DNA of 64,000 nucleotides, from the NCBI RefSeq assembly GCF_001050155.1, contig NZ_LFVY01000005.1, positions 124,001 through 188,000 on the forward strand, read 5' to 3'. This DNA is from Nitratireductor soli (GTDB lineage: Bacteria > Pseudomonadota > Alphaproteobacteria > Rhizobiales > Rhizobiaceae). Numbering within the stretch: position 1 is the stretch's first letter; each line of letters opens with the position of its first letter. Shown here piece by piece: positions 38,904 to 49,066 of the stretch. The position numbers and the translations under genes were made by a program. Below the pieces are notes generated by a model. The model saw nothing but the letters and a program-made list of their open reading frames with translations. It did no database searches and was not told the DNA's origin.

Positions 38904-39954
38904 CCCCGTCCCTCTTCTTCCTTTTCCTGTCCGCCAGGCCGCGCAGTGTGGCGAGCTCACGGAATGCGTCGCGCATCGGCTGCGCCGGCGAACCGGCCCA
39001 GCGTTCGCCGGCCGGCACGTCGTTCATCACACCGCTGGAGGCGGCGAGTTGCGCGCCCGTGCCAATCTTGATGTGGTCGGCGATGCCGACCCGGCCGCCG
39101 AGCATGACGAAATCGCCGAGCGTGACGGAACCCGACAGGCCGCAATTGCCGGCAATGACGCAGCCGCGGCCGATCCGCACGTTGTGGGCGACCTGAACGA
39201 GGTTGTCGATCTTGGTCCCCTCGCCGATCACCGTGTCGGTCAACGCGCCGCGATCGACGGTCGTGTTGGCGCCGATCTCCACATCGTCCTGAATGACGAC
39301 CCGGCCGATCTGCGGGATCTTCTCAAGCCCCTTGGCGCCCGGCAGGTAGCCGAAGCCGTCCTGGCCGATGGACACGCCGGCGTGGATGATGACGCGGTCG
39401 CCGATCATGGCGCACTGAACGGAGGCTCCGGGGCCGATATAGCTGTCGCGGCCGATCCGCGTCAGGGCGCCGATCACGGCATTGGGGGCGATGACCGTGC
39501 CGCGGCCAATCATGGCGCCGGCGCCGATCACGGCGCCCGGCTCGACGGTCACGTCATCCTCGAGGATCGCGTCGGCGGCGATGCTGGCATGCGCCGAACG
39601 TCCGGTTTCACCGGTCAGCGAGCCGGGCCGCATGGCGCCTGGAAAGAGAAGCCTGGTGATGACGGCAAAGGCTGCCTGTGGCTTGGCCGAAACGAGGGTC
39701 GCAACGCCGGCCGGCGCCTGGCTGGCGAGTTCCGCCGGGCACAGGACGGCGGATGCCTTCGTCGTCTTGAGGATTTCCGCGTTGCGCTTGCCGTCGATGA
39801 AGACGAGCGCGCCGGCGCGCCCTTCGGAGGCTGCCGCCACGCTGTCGATGACGATATCGGTGTGTGCTGGATCAACGAGGCTCGCGCCCGTCAGCGAGGC
39901 GATCTCGCCTGCCAGAATGCGGCGTGCGGGGGCGAAAAAGTCCGGGTCCTTCAT
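38896..39954 (-). CDS. lpxD: UDP-3-O-acylglucosamine N-acyltransferase
   Basis: Adds the second R-3-hydroxyacyl chain in lipid A synthesis. It is 352 aa with an N-terminal UDP-binding domain and a long left-handed beta-helix. The catalytic His is in [24 protein letters not shown]. The C-terminus ends in the basic stretch [11 protein letters not shown]. It follows bamA by 67 bp; an 8-bp G/C stem lies 13 nt upstream of its ATG. Confidence 0.97.
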   Translation of the reverse strand: MKDPDFFAPARRILAGEIASLTGASLVDPAHTDIVIDSVAAASEGRAGALVFIDGKRNAEILKTTKASAVLCPAELASQAPAGVATLVSAKPQAAFAVITRLLFPGAMRPGSLTGETGRSAHASIAADAILEDDVTVEPGAVIGAGAMIGRGTVIAPNAVIGALTRIGRDSYIGPGASVQCAMIGDRVIIHAGVSIGQDGFGYLPGAKGLEKIPQIGRVVIQDDVEIGANTTVDRGALTDTVIGEGTKIDNLVQVAHNVRIGRGCVIAGNCGLSGSVTLGDFVMLGGRVGIADHIKIGTGAQLAASSGVMNDVPAGERWAGSPAQPMRDAFRELATLRGLADRKRKKRDGDE

Positions 39955-39967
39955 GGAAACCTTCCGC

Positions 39968-39986
39968 CCGGGCCCATGGGGCCCGG
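39968..39986 (-). other. G/C hairpin just upstream of lpxD
   Basis: CCGGGCCC (39968-39975) and GGGCCCGG (39979-39986) form an 8-bp perfect stem with a 3-nt loop. It lies between the bamA stop and the lpxD start, 13 nt from the ATG and without a U-tract. It could be a processing or translation-control structure inside the operon. Confidence 0.5.
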
Positions 39987-40021
39987 ACCAAACAGGATTG
40001 CGCCCGAGAACGGCAGGGTTG

Positions 40022-42385
40022 CTAGAACCGTGTCGAGATGCCGAAGTTGAAGTTCTGCACCGTGTCGGAATCTTCCTTCACGACGGGAACAGCGTAATCG
40101 ACACGCAGCGGTCCGAAGGGCGATGCCCAGATCAGGCCCGCGCCGACCGAGGCACGCCACTCCATGCTGGTGCCGCTGGTGCCGGCGATGTCGCTGGCGT
40201 ACAGCGTCGCCGCATCGGCAAAGACGGCGCCGCGCAGACCGAAGCTTTCAGGCAGGAGCGGGAACGGGAACTGCGCTTCCGCCGAGGCGTTGAAATAGGT
40301 CTTGCCGCCCAGATGGTCGGTGCGCCCGTTGGTCACCTGATAAGGCCCGATGCCGTTGTACTTGAAGCCGCGGATGATGCGGTCGCTGCTCGAGAAATGG
40401 TCGAACACGCGCAGGTCGCCCGACAAAGCCTGGATATGGCCGCCGCCGACGCTGAACATGCCGATCAGATCCAGTTCCTCCGACAGCGGCTGGTAATAGG
40501 TGCCGCGCGCCGTTGCCTTGACGAATTTGGCGTCGCCGCCAAGACCGGCAACCTCCAGCGTCAGATTGGCGTAGATGCCCTCGCGCGGGTTCTGCAAATT
40601 GTCGATCGTGTTGTAGATCAACGAACCGCTGACGGAGGATTTCTTCCAAGTGCCCTGATTGATCGCCTCGACGAGTGCCGGCGCCAAATTACAGTTGCCC
40701 CCGGAACTGGGAACGGAGCAATTGCCGGTGCCCGAATATTCTTCCTGCGCGTAATTGTAGGCGAGCTGCGTCGACAGGGCCTCGGTGATCGGCAGGCCGA
40801 AACGCACCGTGGCACCCATAATGTCGCGATCATACTTGTCGTCGAACTTGCGCGTGCGGCGATAGACGTCGAAGCCGGCCGAGATGCGCCGTCCGAGGAA
40901 ATACGGCTCGGTGAACGAGAAGGAATAGTCGCGCGAATCCTTGCCGCCACCGGCCGCAACGCGGATGAATTGGCCACGGCCGAGGAAGTTGCGCTCGGTG
41001 ACGGAACCCTCGACGGAGAAGCCGCCGCCGCTCGATTCCGATTGACCGGTCGAATAGCCGGCGCCGATCGAGAACTCGCCGGTGGATTTCTCCACCACGT
41101 CGACGACGAGAACCACCTGGTCGGGCTGCGAACCGGGAACGGTCGAGATGTTGACCGTCTGGAAGAAATTCAGCGCTTCGAGGCGGCGCTTGGCGCGCTG
41201 CACGAGCACCTGGTTGAAGGCGTCGCCCTCGCTCAAATCGAACTCGCGGCGGATGACGTAGTCGCGGGTGCGCTGGTTGCCGCGGATCTCGATGCGCTGG
41301 ATGTAGGCGCGCGGACCTTCGTCGATCGAGTAGACGACGTCGATCTCGCGGGTCTCGAAATTGCGGTCGCCGCGCGGCGTGACCTGGGCGAAGGCATAGC
41401 CGTTGCCGGCCACTTCCTCGGTCAGCGCGATGATCGTGTCCTCGACGTCCTTGGCGCTGTAGACACCGCCCTGGCGCGTTTCGAGGCGCGACCTGAGCGC
41501 TTCGGAATCGACGCCGGTGATGGTGCTTTCAATGCCGATATTGCCGAAGCGGTAGCGCTCGCCCTCTTCCACGGTGAAGGTCAGCGTGTAGGCGTTTTCG
41601 GCCTCGTCCAGCTCGGCGGTTGCCGAGATGACGCGGAAATCGGCATAGCCGCGATTGTAGTAGAAGCGGCGCAGCGTTTCCTCATCGGCGCGCAGACGAT
41701 TGTCGTCATAGATATCGTTGCGCAGCAGGAAGGAGAGGAAATTCGACTGCTTGGTGGCGATGATGTCCTTCAGGCGACCATTGCCGAAAGCGCTGTTGCC
41801 GACGAAATTGATCGCGGCGATCTTGGTGCGTCCGCCTTCCTGGATGTCGAAGATGACGTTGACACGGCCGTCTTCGAGTTCCTGGGTGCGGCCTGTCACG
41901 GTGGCATCGTCGCGGCCGATGCGCCGGTAGGATTCGCGAATCGTCTCTGCATCGGCCTCGAGAGCCTGATTGGAGAAGGATTTGCGCGGCTGCAGCTGGA
42001 CCGCCTGCGAAAGGTTGCTGTCCTTGATCTTCTTGTTGCCCTGGAACAGCACCTGATTGACCACCGCGTATTCGTCAACGGTGACGACAAGCGCACCGCC
42101 CGACTGGGTGATCGAAACGTCGGAGAAAAGACCGGTGGCGAACAGGCGCTTCACCGCGTCGTTGACGTCGTCGTTGGAAAAGGAGCGCCCCGGACGAATT
42201 CCGATATAGTTGCGGACGGTCTCGGCATCGACGCGCCGGTTGCCCCGCACATCGATACGGCTGACGGTTGCAGCCTCGGCGGCCTGCGTGGCCGCAAGCT
42301 GGATGGCGATTGTCCCCGTCATCGCCACGCCCGCCGAAAGAGCGACTGCCGAAACGGCGTTCATGAACCTGGAAGTTGCCTTCAT
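40022..42385 (-). CDS. bamA: Outer membrane protein assembly factor BamA
   Basis: Central component of the BAM complex that folds beta-barrels into the outer membrane. It is 787 aa. A signal peptide (residues 1 to about 38, ending QAAEAA) is followed by five POTRA domains (from [22 protein letters not shown] to about residue 430). A C-terminal 16-strand barrel ends in Phe (FNFGISTRF), the terminal beta-signal. The conserved lid-lock motif RGF is in [11 protein letters not shown]. The gene sits between rseP and lpxD, tying outer-membrane assembly to lipid A synthesis. Confidence 0.98.
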   Translation of the reverse strand: MKATSRFMNAVSAVALSAGVAMTGTIAIQLAATQAAEAATVSRIDVRGNRRVDAETVRNYIGIRPGRSFSNDDVNDAVKRLFATGLFSDVSITQSGGALVVTVDEYAVVNQVLFQGNKKIKDSNLSQAVQLQPRKSFSNQALEADAETIRESYRRIGRDDATVTGRTQELEDGRVNVIFDIQEGGRTKIAAINFVGNSAFGNGRLKDIIATKQSNFLSFLLRNDIYDDNRLRADEETLRRFYYNRGYADFRVISATAELDEAENAYTLTFTVEEGERYRFGNIGIESTITGVDSEALRSRLETRQGGVYSAKDVEDTIIALTEEVAGNGYAFAQVTPRGDRNFETREIDVVYSIDEGPRAYIQRIEIRGNQRTRDYVIRREFDLSEGDAFNQVLVQRAKRRLEALNFFQTVNISTVPGSQPDQVVLVVDVVEKSTGEFSIGAGYSTGQSESSGGGFSVEGSVTERNFLGRGQFIRVAAGGGKDSRDYSFSFTEPYFLGRRISAGFDVYRRTRKFDDKYDRDIMGATVRFGLPITEALSTQLAYNYAQEEYSGTGNCSVPSSGGNCNLAPALVEAINQGTWKKSSVSGSLIYNTIDNLQNPREGIYANLTLEVAGLGGDAKFVKATARGTYYQPLSEELDLIGMFSVGGGHIQALSGDLRVFDHFSSSDRIIRGFKYNGIGPYQVTNGRTDHLGGKTYFNASAEAQFPFPLLPESFGLRGAVFADAATLYASDIAGTSGTSMEWRASVGAGLIWASPFGPLRVDYAVPVVKEDSDTVQNFNFGISTRF

Positions 42386-42602
42386 TGGGCTTGAAAACCT
42401 TCTATTCTCTTTGTCCCCGCGGCGGAAATCGGAACATCCTACAAAAATCAGCTATCGTAATAGCCGTATTTTCCCTACACGCAAGCCTTCTGGTTAATTT
42501 GCGTTTACGAACGCACGCACCGTGGCTTTCACGTCACGCCAATTTCAAAGCCATGGTAAATATCGTCTCAATTTTTACCAAATTACCTTTTCCCGCGTCT
42601 CC

Positions 42603-43742
42603 TCAACAGCCGAACAGGTCATTCCAGAAAACAAACCCCATGAATGCCAGCACCGCAAAAAGACCGACGCGATAAACCGCATCCATGACCCTCTCGGATA
42701 CAGGACGCCGCATCACGGCCTCTATGGCGTAGAACACCAGGTGCCCGCCATCAAGGGGGGGGATGGGTAAAAGATTGAGAATGCCGATGCCGACCGACAA
42801 TAATGCAACAAGCTGCACCAGCCATTCGAAGCCGAGCTGCGCCGCTTTGCCCGCCATGTCGGCGATCTTGACCGGGCCGCCGAGCTGGCAGCGGTCTTCG
42901 CGGCCAGCGACGAATCGCTTCAGGAACTGGCCCGTCCGGTAAATCGCGTAGCCGGTCTCGCGGACTGCCTCGCCGACCGATTCCAGCGGACCGTACTCGA
43001 TCAGGCGCGGCTGCCCCATCGTCTCGTCGTTGACCACGCCGATGACGCCGAGCTTGACTGTGTTGCCCAGCGCATCCGTCTGCTCGCTCACCTTGGGCCG
43101 CGCGACGAGCTCGATCTCGTTATCGCCACGGCGCACGACAAAGGTCAGTTCGTCGCCGGCGCGGCCTGAAACGAGCCGCTGCACGTCGCCGAATGTGCGC
43201 ACCGTGGTCCCGTCGACGGAGACGAAGCGGTCGCCCGGCTCGAAACCGGCCATGGCGGCCGGGCTGTCGGGCTGCACGTCGGCGACCGTCGGCTCCATGA
43301 CGTAACGGCCGAAACCGGCGAACATGACGGCGAAAACGGCAATCGTCAGAAGGAAGTTGAACAACGGACCGGCGAAGACGGTCGCCGCGCGCTTCCAGAC
43401 GGGCTGGGTGTGGAAGGCGACCTTGCGCTCATCGTCGGTGAGATGCTCCGTCGCTTCGGGATCGGGCTTGCTCGATGCCGACATGTCGCCGGTGAACTTG
43501 ACATAGCCGCCGAGCGGTATCGCCGACAGTTTCCAGCGCGTGCCGTGCCGGTCGTTGAAGCCGATCAGCTCCGGGCCGAAACCGATGGAGAACGCCTTGA
43601 CGCCGATGCCGCACCAGCGGCCGACCAGGTAATGGCCCATCTCGTGGACGAAGACGACCACCGTCAAGACGAACAGAAACGGTATGATCGTCCCGACCAG
43701 CAGGCTGTCAGTGTTGAAAAAGGACGTGAAGAATTCGATCAC
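42603..43742 (-). CDS. rseP: RIP zinc metalloprotease RseP
   Basis: Site-2 protease of 379 aa in the inner membrane that cleaves anti-sigma factors and remnant signal peptides. The zinc motif HEMGH is at residues 33-37 within the first helix. A single PDZ domain follows (about residues 110-200; AMAGFEPGDRFVSVDGTTV). The third zinc ligand lies in NLLPIPPLDGGHLVFY. The start codon is GTG at 43742. It lies downstream of cdsA (100 bp) and upstream of bamA (217 bp gap without a gene). Confidence 0.96.
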   Translation of the reverse strand: MIEFFTSFFNTDSLLVGTIIPFLFVLTVVVFVHEMGHYLVGRWCGIGVKAFSIGFGPELIGFNDRHGTRWKLSAIPLGGYVKFTGDMSASSKPDPEATEHLTDDERKVAFHTQPVWKRAATVFAGPLFNFLLTIAVFAVMFAGFGRYVMEPTVADVQPDSPAAMAGFEPGDRFVSVDGTTVRTFGDVQRLVSGRAGDELTFVVRRGDNEIELVARPKVSEQTDALGNTVKLGVIGVVNDETMGQPRLIEYGPLESVGEAVRETGYAIYRTGQFLKRFVAGREDRCQLGGPVKIADMAGKAAQLGFEWLVQLVALLSVGIGILNLLPIPPLDGGHLVFYAIEAVMRRPVSERVMDAVYRVGLFAVLAFMGFVFWNDLFGC

Positions 43743-43842
43743 TGACGTCTCACTTGCTCGCTGCCACCACCGGGTGGTCGAATCTGCCCGCTATCGCCAC
43801 CCTCCATGCCATCGCGGCAAATGCATGGCAAATCCCGACTGG

Positions 43843-44700
43843 TCAAAAGGTGAAAAATGCGTGCGCCGGCGTTTCCGGACCGGCGAGAAGCGCTGCCAGA
43901 AGATAAAAGACCAGGGCTGCCGCCATCAGCCCATCGACGCGGTCCATCACACCGCCATGGCCGGGAATGAGATTGCCTGAATCCTTTACGCCCTGGCGCC
44001 GTTTGACAGCCGATTCGAACAGGTCGCCGAGTTCGGAAACGATCGCCAGGACCAGGGCGACGGCGGCGACGAGCGCCACGCCATGGACGGCGCTGTCGTG
44101 GAAGGCGAAGATCACGCCGGCCACCACCGCGAAGATGGCGCCGCCAATGGCGCCGCTCCAGGTCTTGCCGGGCGAAATGGAGGGCGCCAGCTTCGCGCCG
44201 CCCAGCGTGCGTCCGATGAAATAGGCCATGACGTCAGTGGTCCAGACCACGGCGAACAGGAACAGGATGGCAATCAGGCCGGACTGGTCGTCGCCGCGCA
44301 GATGGACCAGCGCCAGGGCGGGCGCCGCCGCATAGGCCAGCCCGGCCATGGCGGTCAGGCCGCGCCCGGCGATCAATCCCGACAAACCGGCCAGAAGCAG
44401 CGCGCCGGCAAGTGCGGCAAACACGGTGACGGCCGCCTGTCCGGCGATCGTCAGCACCAGGACGATCGCCAGCAACGCCGCAGAAAGGACGACATGCCAG
44501 CGCGGCAGCGGCGTGCGCCGCATCGCCACCCACTCGTAGAAGATGGCGGCGGCGATAGCGGCGCTCATCAGGCGAAACGGCAGGCCGCCGAGCCAGGTGA
44601 CAGCCAGCACGGCTGCGCCAAGCACCAGCGCCGACATCACGCGCAGCTGCAGATTGCTGCGCGGCGGCTTTCCCCCGTTCTGATCGGGGGCTGTGCTCAT
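43843..44700 (-). CDS. cdsA: Phosphatidate cytidylyltransferase
   Basis: Makes CDP-diacylglycerol, the precursor of all major phospholipids, at the inner membrane. It is 285 aa with about eight membrane segments. The CDS signature appears as [12 protein letters not shown] and later [13 protein letters not shown]-like [30 protein letters not shown]. The ATG at 44700 overlaps the uppS stop as ATGA (44697-44700), so translation is coupled. Confidence 0.97.
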   Translation of the reverse strand: MSTAPDQNGGKPPRSNLQLRVMSALVLGAAVLAVTWLGGLPFRLMSAAIAAAIFYEWVAMRRTPLPRWHVVLSAALLAIVLVLTIAGQAAVTVFAALAGALLLAGLSGLIAGRGLTAMAGLAYAAAPALALVHLRGDDQSGLIAILFLFAVVWTTDVMAYFIGRTLGGAKLAPSISPGKTWSGAIGGAIFAVVAGVIFAFHDSAVHGVALVAAVALVLAIVSELGDLFESAVKRRQGVKDSGNLIPGHGGVMDRVDGLMAAALVFYLLAALLAGPETPAHAFFTF

Positions 44701-45413
44701 AGGGCGGCTTCTCGCGCCGTCACGCCGCCAAAGCGACGCTCCCGCCCGGAAAAGGTGGCGATGGCGGCGGCCAGGTCTTCACGGCTGAAATCGGGCCAAT
44801 GGCCCTGGACGAAGACGAATTCCGCGTAAGCCGCCTGCCACAGGAGAAAATTGGACAGGCGCTGTTCGCCGCTGGTGCGGATGATCAGATCCGGATCGGG
44901 AATGCCGGCGGTGTCGAGATAGGCGCCGAACCGTTCGATGGTCAGCGCGTCGGCATCGACCTTGCCGGCCTGAATGTCATGCAGCAAGGCTGCGGCGGCG
45001 CGGACGATCTCGTCGCGCGATCCGTAGTTGAAGGCGATCACCAGGTTCATCGACGTGTTGCCGGCGGTCAGGTTTTCCGCCTCCTGCAGCAGCGCCTTGA
45101 TGTCCGGCTCGAGGGTCACCCGGTCGCCGACGATGCGCACCCGCACGCCGTTCTGGTGCAATTCGGCCAGGTCGCGGCGGATGAACAGGCGCAGAAGCCC
45201 CATCAGGTCGTTGACCTCGGAACGCGGTCGCGACCAGTTCTCCGAGGAGAACGCATAGACGGTCAGCCAGGAGACGCCGAGCTCGCCGGCATTGCGCACC
45301 GTGCGGCGCAAGGCTTCCACACCGGCGCGATGGCCGGCGCGGCGCGGCAGGCCGCGCGCCTCGGCCCAGCGGCCATTGCCATCCATGATGATCGCCACAT
45401 GCGCGGGCTTCAC
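44697..45413 (-). CDS. uppS: Undecaprenyl diphosphate synthase (isoprenyl transferase)
   Basis: Cis-prenyltransferase that makes the C55 carrier lipid for peptidoglycan and O-antigen. It is 238 aa. Motifs are [20 protein letters not shown] (catalytic Asp), [10 protein letters not shown] and [25 protein letters not shown]. The start is taken as GTG at 45413, with GAGGAGG 7 nt upstream; TTG at 45416 is possible. It is preceded by a palindromic element that fills the frr-uppS gap and coupled to cdsA. Confidence 0.96.
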   Translation of the reverse strand: MKPAHVAIIMDGNGRWAEARGLPRRAGHRAGVEALRRTVRNAGELGVSWLTVYAFSSENWSRPRSEVNDLMGLLRLFIRRDLAELHQNGVRVRIVGDRVTLEPDIKALLQEAENLTAGNTSMNLVIAFNYGSRDEIVRAAAALLHDIQAGKVDADALTIERFGAYLDTAGIPDPDLIIRTSGEQRLSNFLLWQAAYAEFVFVQGHWPDFSREDLAAAIATFSGRERRFGGVTAREAAL

Positions 45414-45471
45414 CAAACTGCCTCCTCTTCCGCAGCGGCCACAACGCCACCGCGACTGCCAGGTTCTGACC

Positions 45472-45593
45472 CTAGTGGTGCGATCCTAACAGATGGTACC
45501 CATCTGTTAGGAAAAATCGCCCCACCAGATCAACAGCTTGTGGGCTGACTTATCGAGACAGACGGGTACCATCTGTCCCGGTCAGACCACTAG
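45472..45593. repeat. About 120-bp two-hairpin repeat, copy 1
   Basis: Bounded by an 8-bp inverted repeat, CTAGTGGT (45472-45479) and ACCACTAG (45586-45593). It contains a 12-bp hairpin (45485-45496 with 45500-45511) and a second hairpin near GACAGACGG/CCATCTGTC. The reverse complement aligns end-to-end with 57341-57455. Its right end contains the frr stop codon TAG. Confidence 0.85.
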
Positions 45594-46150
45594 ACCTGCA
45601 TGATCTCTGCTTCTTTGCCGACCAGCATCTTGTCGATGGCGGCGATGGTCTCGTCCGTCATCTTCTGCACGCGGTCGGATTGGACATGCAGATCGTCCTG
45701 GCTGATCACGCTGTCCTTCTCGGCCTTCTTCAGATGCTCCATGCCGTCGCGGCGCACGTGGCGCGCGGCGACACGGGCGCTTTCGGCATATTGGTGGGCG
45801 ATCTTGACCAGTTCCTTGCGTCGCTCTTCGTTGAGCTCCGGCAGGGGAATGCGCAAGCTCGTGCCATCGACGATCGGGTTGAAGCCGAGATTCGATTCGC
45901 GGATCGCCTTGTCGACCGCCGACACCATGCTCTTGTCCCACACGGAGACCGAGATCATGCGCGGCTCGGGCACCGAGACGGTCGCCACCTGGTTGATCGG
46001 CATCGCAGCGCCATAGGCCTCGACCTGGATCGGATCGAGAAGGTTTGCCGACGCCCGGCCGGTTCGCAACGATGCGAGATCATGCTGGAAGGCCGTCACC
46101 GCCCCTTCCATGCGCCGGTTCAAATCCTGGAAATCAACGCCATCGGCCAT
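45590..46150 (-). CDS. frr: Ribosome recycling factor
   Basis: Splits post-termination ribosomes with EF-G. It is 186 aa, normal length. It starts [48 protein letters not shown] and ends [11 protein letters not shown], both family signatures. It lies 11 bp downstream of pyrH. Its stop codon TAG is part of the CTAG end of the repeat at 45472-45593. Confidence 0.98.
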   Translation of the reverse strand: MADGVDFQDLNRRMEGAVTAFQHDLASLRTGRASANLLDPIQVEAYGAAMPINQVATVSVPEPRMISVSVWDKSMVSAVDKAIRESNLGFNPIVDGTSLRIPLPELNEERRKELVKIAHQYAESARVAARHVRRDGMEHLKKAEKDSVISQDDLHVQSDRVQKMTDETIAAIDKMLVGKEAEIMQV

Positions 46151-46161
46151 ATCAGGTCTCC

Positions 46162-46911
46162 TTACGCACCCACACGCTGTTCTGCGTCGGCGTCATCGGC
46201 CACGATGGTGCAGTGGCCGCCGCCCCTCAAGATGGCGTTGAAACCGCCCTCTTCATGAATCGAGAAAACGATTATCGGAATGTGGTTCTCGCGCGCAAGG
46301 GCAATCGCCGCCGTATCCATGATCGCCAGCCCGTCGCGCATCACCTGCGCGTGGGATATGCGTTCGTAGCGCACCGCGCTCGGGTCGCGCCGCGGATCGG
46401 CCGTGTAAACGCCATCGACCAGCGTGCCCTTGAACAGCGCGTCGGCGCCGATTTCCGCCGCGCGCAGCGCGGCTGCCGAATCGGTCGTGAAGAAGGGATT
46501 GCCCGTGCCGCCGGCGAAAATCACCACCTTGCCGGCATTCATGTAGCTCATCGCCTGGCGCTGGGAGAAGCTTTCGCAAAGCTCCGGCATGGCGATTGCC
46601 GACATGACCACGGCGTCGACGCCGATCTTGACCAGCGAGGTGCGCAGCGCCAGCGAGTTGATGACCGTGGCGAGCATGCCCATATGATCGCCCGTCACCC
46701 GGTCGCCGCCCTTGGAGGCGACGGCGACGCCGCGAAAGATGTTGCCGCCGCCGATGACGACACCCACTTCGACACCCAGATCGCGCGCCGCGCGAATGTC
46801 GGAGGCGATGCGGTCGACCACGGAAACGTCGATGCCGAACCCCTGCTCGCCCATCAGGGCCTCACCGGATGCCTTTAGCACAACGCGCCGGTAACGGGGT
46901 TTTTCAGTCAT
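46162..46911 (-). CDS. pyrH: UMP kinase
   Basis: Phosphorylates UMP to UDP; bacterial members are hexameric and regulated by GTP/UTP. It is 249 aa. Motifs are [24 protein letters not shown] and the uridine-binding [23 protein letters not shown] 46911 is used; the TTG two codons upstream is also open. It is between tsf and frr, as in most bacteria. Confidence 0.98.
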   Translation of the reverse strand: MTEKPRYRRVVLKASGEALMGEQGFGIDVSVVDRIASDIRAARDLGVEVGVVIGGGNIFRGVAVASKGGDRVTGDHMGMLATVINSLALRTSLVKIGVDAVVMSAIAMPELCESFSQRQAMSYMNAGKVVIFAGGTGNPFFTTDSAAALRAAEIGADALFKGTLVDGVYTADPRRDPSAVRYERISHAQVMRDGLAIMDTAAIALARENHIPIIVFSIHEEGGFNAILRGGGHCTIVADDADAEQRVGA

Positions 46912-47001
46912 TTCCAAGTCTCCAATATGCGTCCTGCGTTACACGAAGGGCGCCGCGTTGTCACGCGACGCCCTCCTTTATCAAACGGCAATCGAAGACC
47001 G

Positions 47002-47925
47002 TTACTTCTTGACGGCGGCAGCCACTTCGGCGGCGAAATCCGTTTCCTCGCGCTCGATGCCATCGCCCAGTGCGAAGCGCACGAAGGCGACGATCTTGGC
47101 CGGCGCGCCGATGTCCTTCTCGGCCTCGGCAAGCGCCTTCTCGACCGTCAGGTCGGGGTTGATGACGAAAGCCTGCTTGAGGAGGACGACCTCCTCGAAG
47201 AACTTGCGCAGCCGGCCCTCGACCATCTTCTCGATGATGTTCTCCGGCTTGCCCGACTGACGCGCCTGGTCGGAGAAGATCTCCTTTTCGCGTGCCACGG
47301 CGGCCGGATCGACCTCCGCCTCGTTCAGCGCCAGCGGGTTGGTCGCCGCCACATGCATGGCCACCTGGCGGGCGAAGGCACGCGCCGCATCCGCATCGCC
47401 GGCGGTCTCGATCGCCACCAGGACGCCGAGCTTGCCGAGGCCGTCGGTGACCGCGTTGTGCACGTAGCTGGCAACGGCGCCGTTGGCGACCGACAGCTTG
47501 GCCGAGCGACGCAGCGTCATGTTCTCGCCGATCGTGCCGATGGCGTCCTTGATCGTGTCGGCAACGGATTTGCCGGTCGCCGGATAGGTCGCCGCCGAAA
47601 CCGCCTCGAGGCTGCCATCGGTGCCGAGCGCGATGCCGGCGATGTTGCCGACCAGTGCCTGGAAGGCGTCGTTGCGGGCAACGAAATCGGTCTCCGAGTT
47701 GACCTCGACCACAACCGCGCTCGACGCATCCGCCGCCACGCCGATCAGGCCCTCGGCCGCCGTGCGGCCAGCCTTCTTGTCGGCCTTGGCGATGCCCTTC
47801 TTGCGCAGCCAGTCCATGGCCGCTTCCATGTCGCCGTTGGTTTCGGTCAGGGCCGTCTTGCAATCCATCATGCCCGCGCCGCTCTTCTCGCGCAGTTCCT
47901 TGACCTGTGCTGCTGAAATGCTCAT
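47002..47925 (-). CDS. tsf: Translation elongation factor Ts
   Basis: Guanine nucleotide exchange factor for EF-Tu. It is 307 aa. It starts [44 protein letters not shown], the canonical N-terminal UBA-like module, followed by the dimerisation core containing [15 protein letters not shown]. The 90-bp gap to pyrH holds a G/C hairpin around GGGCG...CGCCC. The gene follows rpsB. Confidence 0.98.
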   Translation of the reverse strand: MSISAAQVKELREKSGAGMMDCKTALTETNGDMEAAMDWLRKKGIAKADKKAGRTAAEGLIGVAADASSAVVVEVNSETDFVARNDAFQALVGNIAGIALGTDGSLEAVSAATYPATGKSVADTIKDAIGTIGENMTLRRSAKLSVANGAVASYVHNAVTDGLGKLGVLVAIETAGDADAARAFARQVAMHVAATNPLALNEAEVDPAAVAREKEIFSDQARQSGKPENIIEKMVEGRLRKFFEEVVLLKQAFVINPDLTVEKALAEAEKDIGAPAKIVAFVRFALGDGIEREETDFAAEVAAAVKK

Positions 47926-48031
47926 CGTTGCCTCTTCATCAAATCTCTAACAAAACGGCCGCGAAGCCATTGTCCTGCCGCGCGGCCGTCGCGGAGCTCA
48001 CCGCTCCACAATTTCCTACGAACAGCGCCTG

Positions 48032-48895
48032 TCAGGCGTCCTTGTTCTCATCCGCTGCCGGGGCGGCGGCCGGAGATTCGGCCGGAGCCTCAACCGGAGC
48101 TTCCGCCGGCGTTTCCACGGCTGCTTCCACTGGCGCCGGCGCATCTTCGAGAACCGGTTCGACCGGCGCTTCGATGGATGCGCCGATGTCCATGCCCATG
48201 GCGCCCTGCTGGCGCTCGATGCCGTCGATGGCGGCGCGGGCGATCAGGTCGCAATAAAGTGCCAGCGCGCGCGCCGCATCGTCATTGCCGGGGATCGGGT
48301 AATCGATCGCGTCGGGATCGCAGTTCGAATCGACGATCGCCACCACCGGAATGCCGAGGCGCTTGGCCTCCTGCACGGCGATCGCTTCCTTGTTGGTGTC
48401 GATGACGAACATCAGGTCCGGCGTCGAGCCCATGTCGCGGATGCCGCCCAGTGCGCGGTCGAGCTTCTCGCGCTCGCGCTCGAGGTTCAGGCGCTCCTTC
48501 TTGGTGAAGCCCTGGGCGTCGGAGGCGAGCAGTTCGTCAAGCTTGCGCAGGCGCTGGATCGAATTGGAGATCGTCTTCCAGTTGGTCAGCATGCCGCCGA
48601 GCCAGCGCGCATTGACATAATACTGCGCCGAACGCTTCGCCGCGTCGGCAACGATGTCCGACCCCTGGCGCTTGGTGCCGACGAACAGGATGCGGCCGCC
48701 CTTGGCGACGGTGTCGGAGACCATCTTCAGCGCCTGGTGCATGAGCGGCACCGTCTGGCTCAAGTCGATGATGTGGACGTTGTTGCGCGCGCCGAAGATG
48801 TAATTCGCCATCTTCGGGTTCCAGCGGTGCGTCTGGTGGCCGAAGTGAACACCAGCCTCGAGAAGCTGGCGCATGCTGATATCAGGCAGAGCCAT
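48032..48895 (-). CDS. rpsB: 30S ribosomal protein S2 with acidic/Ala-Pro-rich C-terminal tail
   Basis: Small-subunit protein of 287 aa. It starts [29 protein letters not shown], and [29 protein letters not shown] is well conserved. Residues from about 242 to the end form a low-complexity tail of Ala, Pro, Glu and Val. E. coli S2 (241 aa) ends before it. Its leader can fold into a stem-enclosed pair of hairpins (48923-48997), and the 106-bp gap to tsf has another G/C hairpin. Confidence 0.98.
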   Translation of the reverse strand: MALPDISMRQLLEAGVHFGHQTHRWNPKMANYIFGARNNVHIIDLSQTVPLMHQALKMVSDTVAKGGRILFVGTKRQGSDIVADAAKRSAQYYVNARWLGGMLTNWKTISNSIQRLRKLDELLASDAQGFTKKERLNLEREREKLDRALGGIRDMGSTPDLMFVIDTNKEAIAVQEAKRLGIPVVAIVDSNCDPDAIDYPIPGNDDAARALALYCDLIARAAIDGIERQQGAMGMDIGASIEAPVEPVLEDAPAPVEAAVETPAEAPVEAPAESPAAAPAADENKDA

Positions 48896-48997
48896 TCAAA
48901 AATTCCTTTCCGGTTGAACCTCCACGGGCCGTCAGGCGGAAAACCGCCACCGGAGGCGCCGGTCGGATTTCTCCCGACCGAGACCTATTGGCCCGTG
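48896..48997 (-). promoter_or_regulatory. Structured 5' leader of rpsB
   Basis: CACGGGCC (48923-48930) pairs perfectly with GGCCCGTG (48990-48997). The stem encloses two hairpins, GGCGG-AAAA-CCGCC (48935-48948) and GGTCGG/CCGACC (48961-48966 with 48974-48979). The whole lies 28 to 102 nt upstream of the rpsB start. In E. coli, S2 controls its own operon through a conserved leader, so a similar role is possible. Confidence 0.55.
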
Positions 48998-49066
48998 TGT
49001 GGAATGGGCGCGCATATAGAGGGTTATTTCGATGAATGCAAGCGCGGCGCGGCGCGCGCTTGCCGT

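Noticed and set aside
39482-42394. A 970-codon plus-strand frame antisense to bamA and lpxD
   Set aside because: Same artefact of codon bias; bamA and lpxD are unambiguous on the other strand.
46945-46975. G/C hairpin between tsf and pyrH as an intrinsic terminator
   Set aside because: No U-tract follows in the direction of transcription and the genes are normally co-transcribed.
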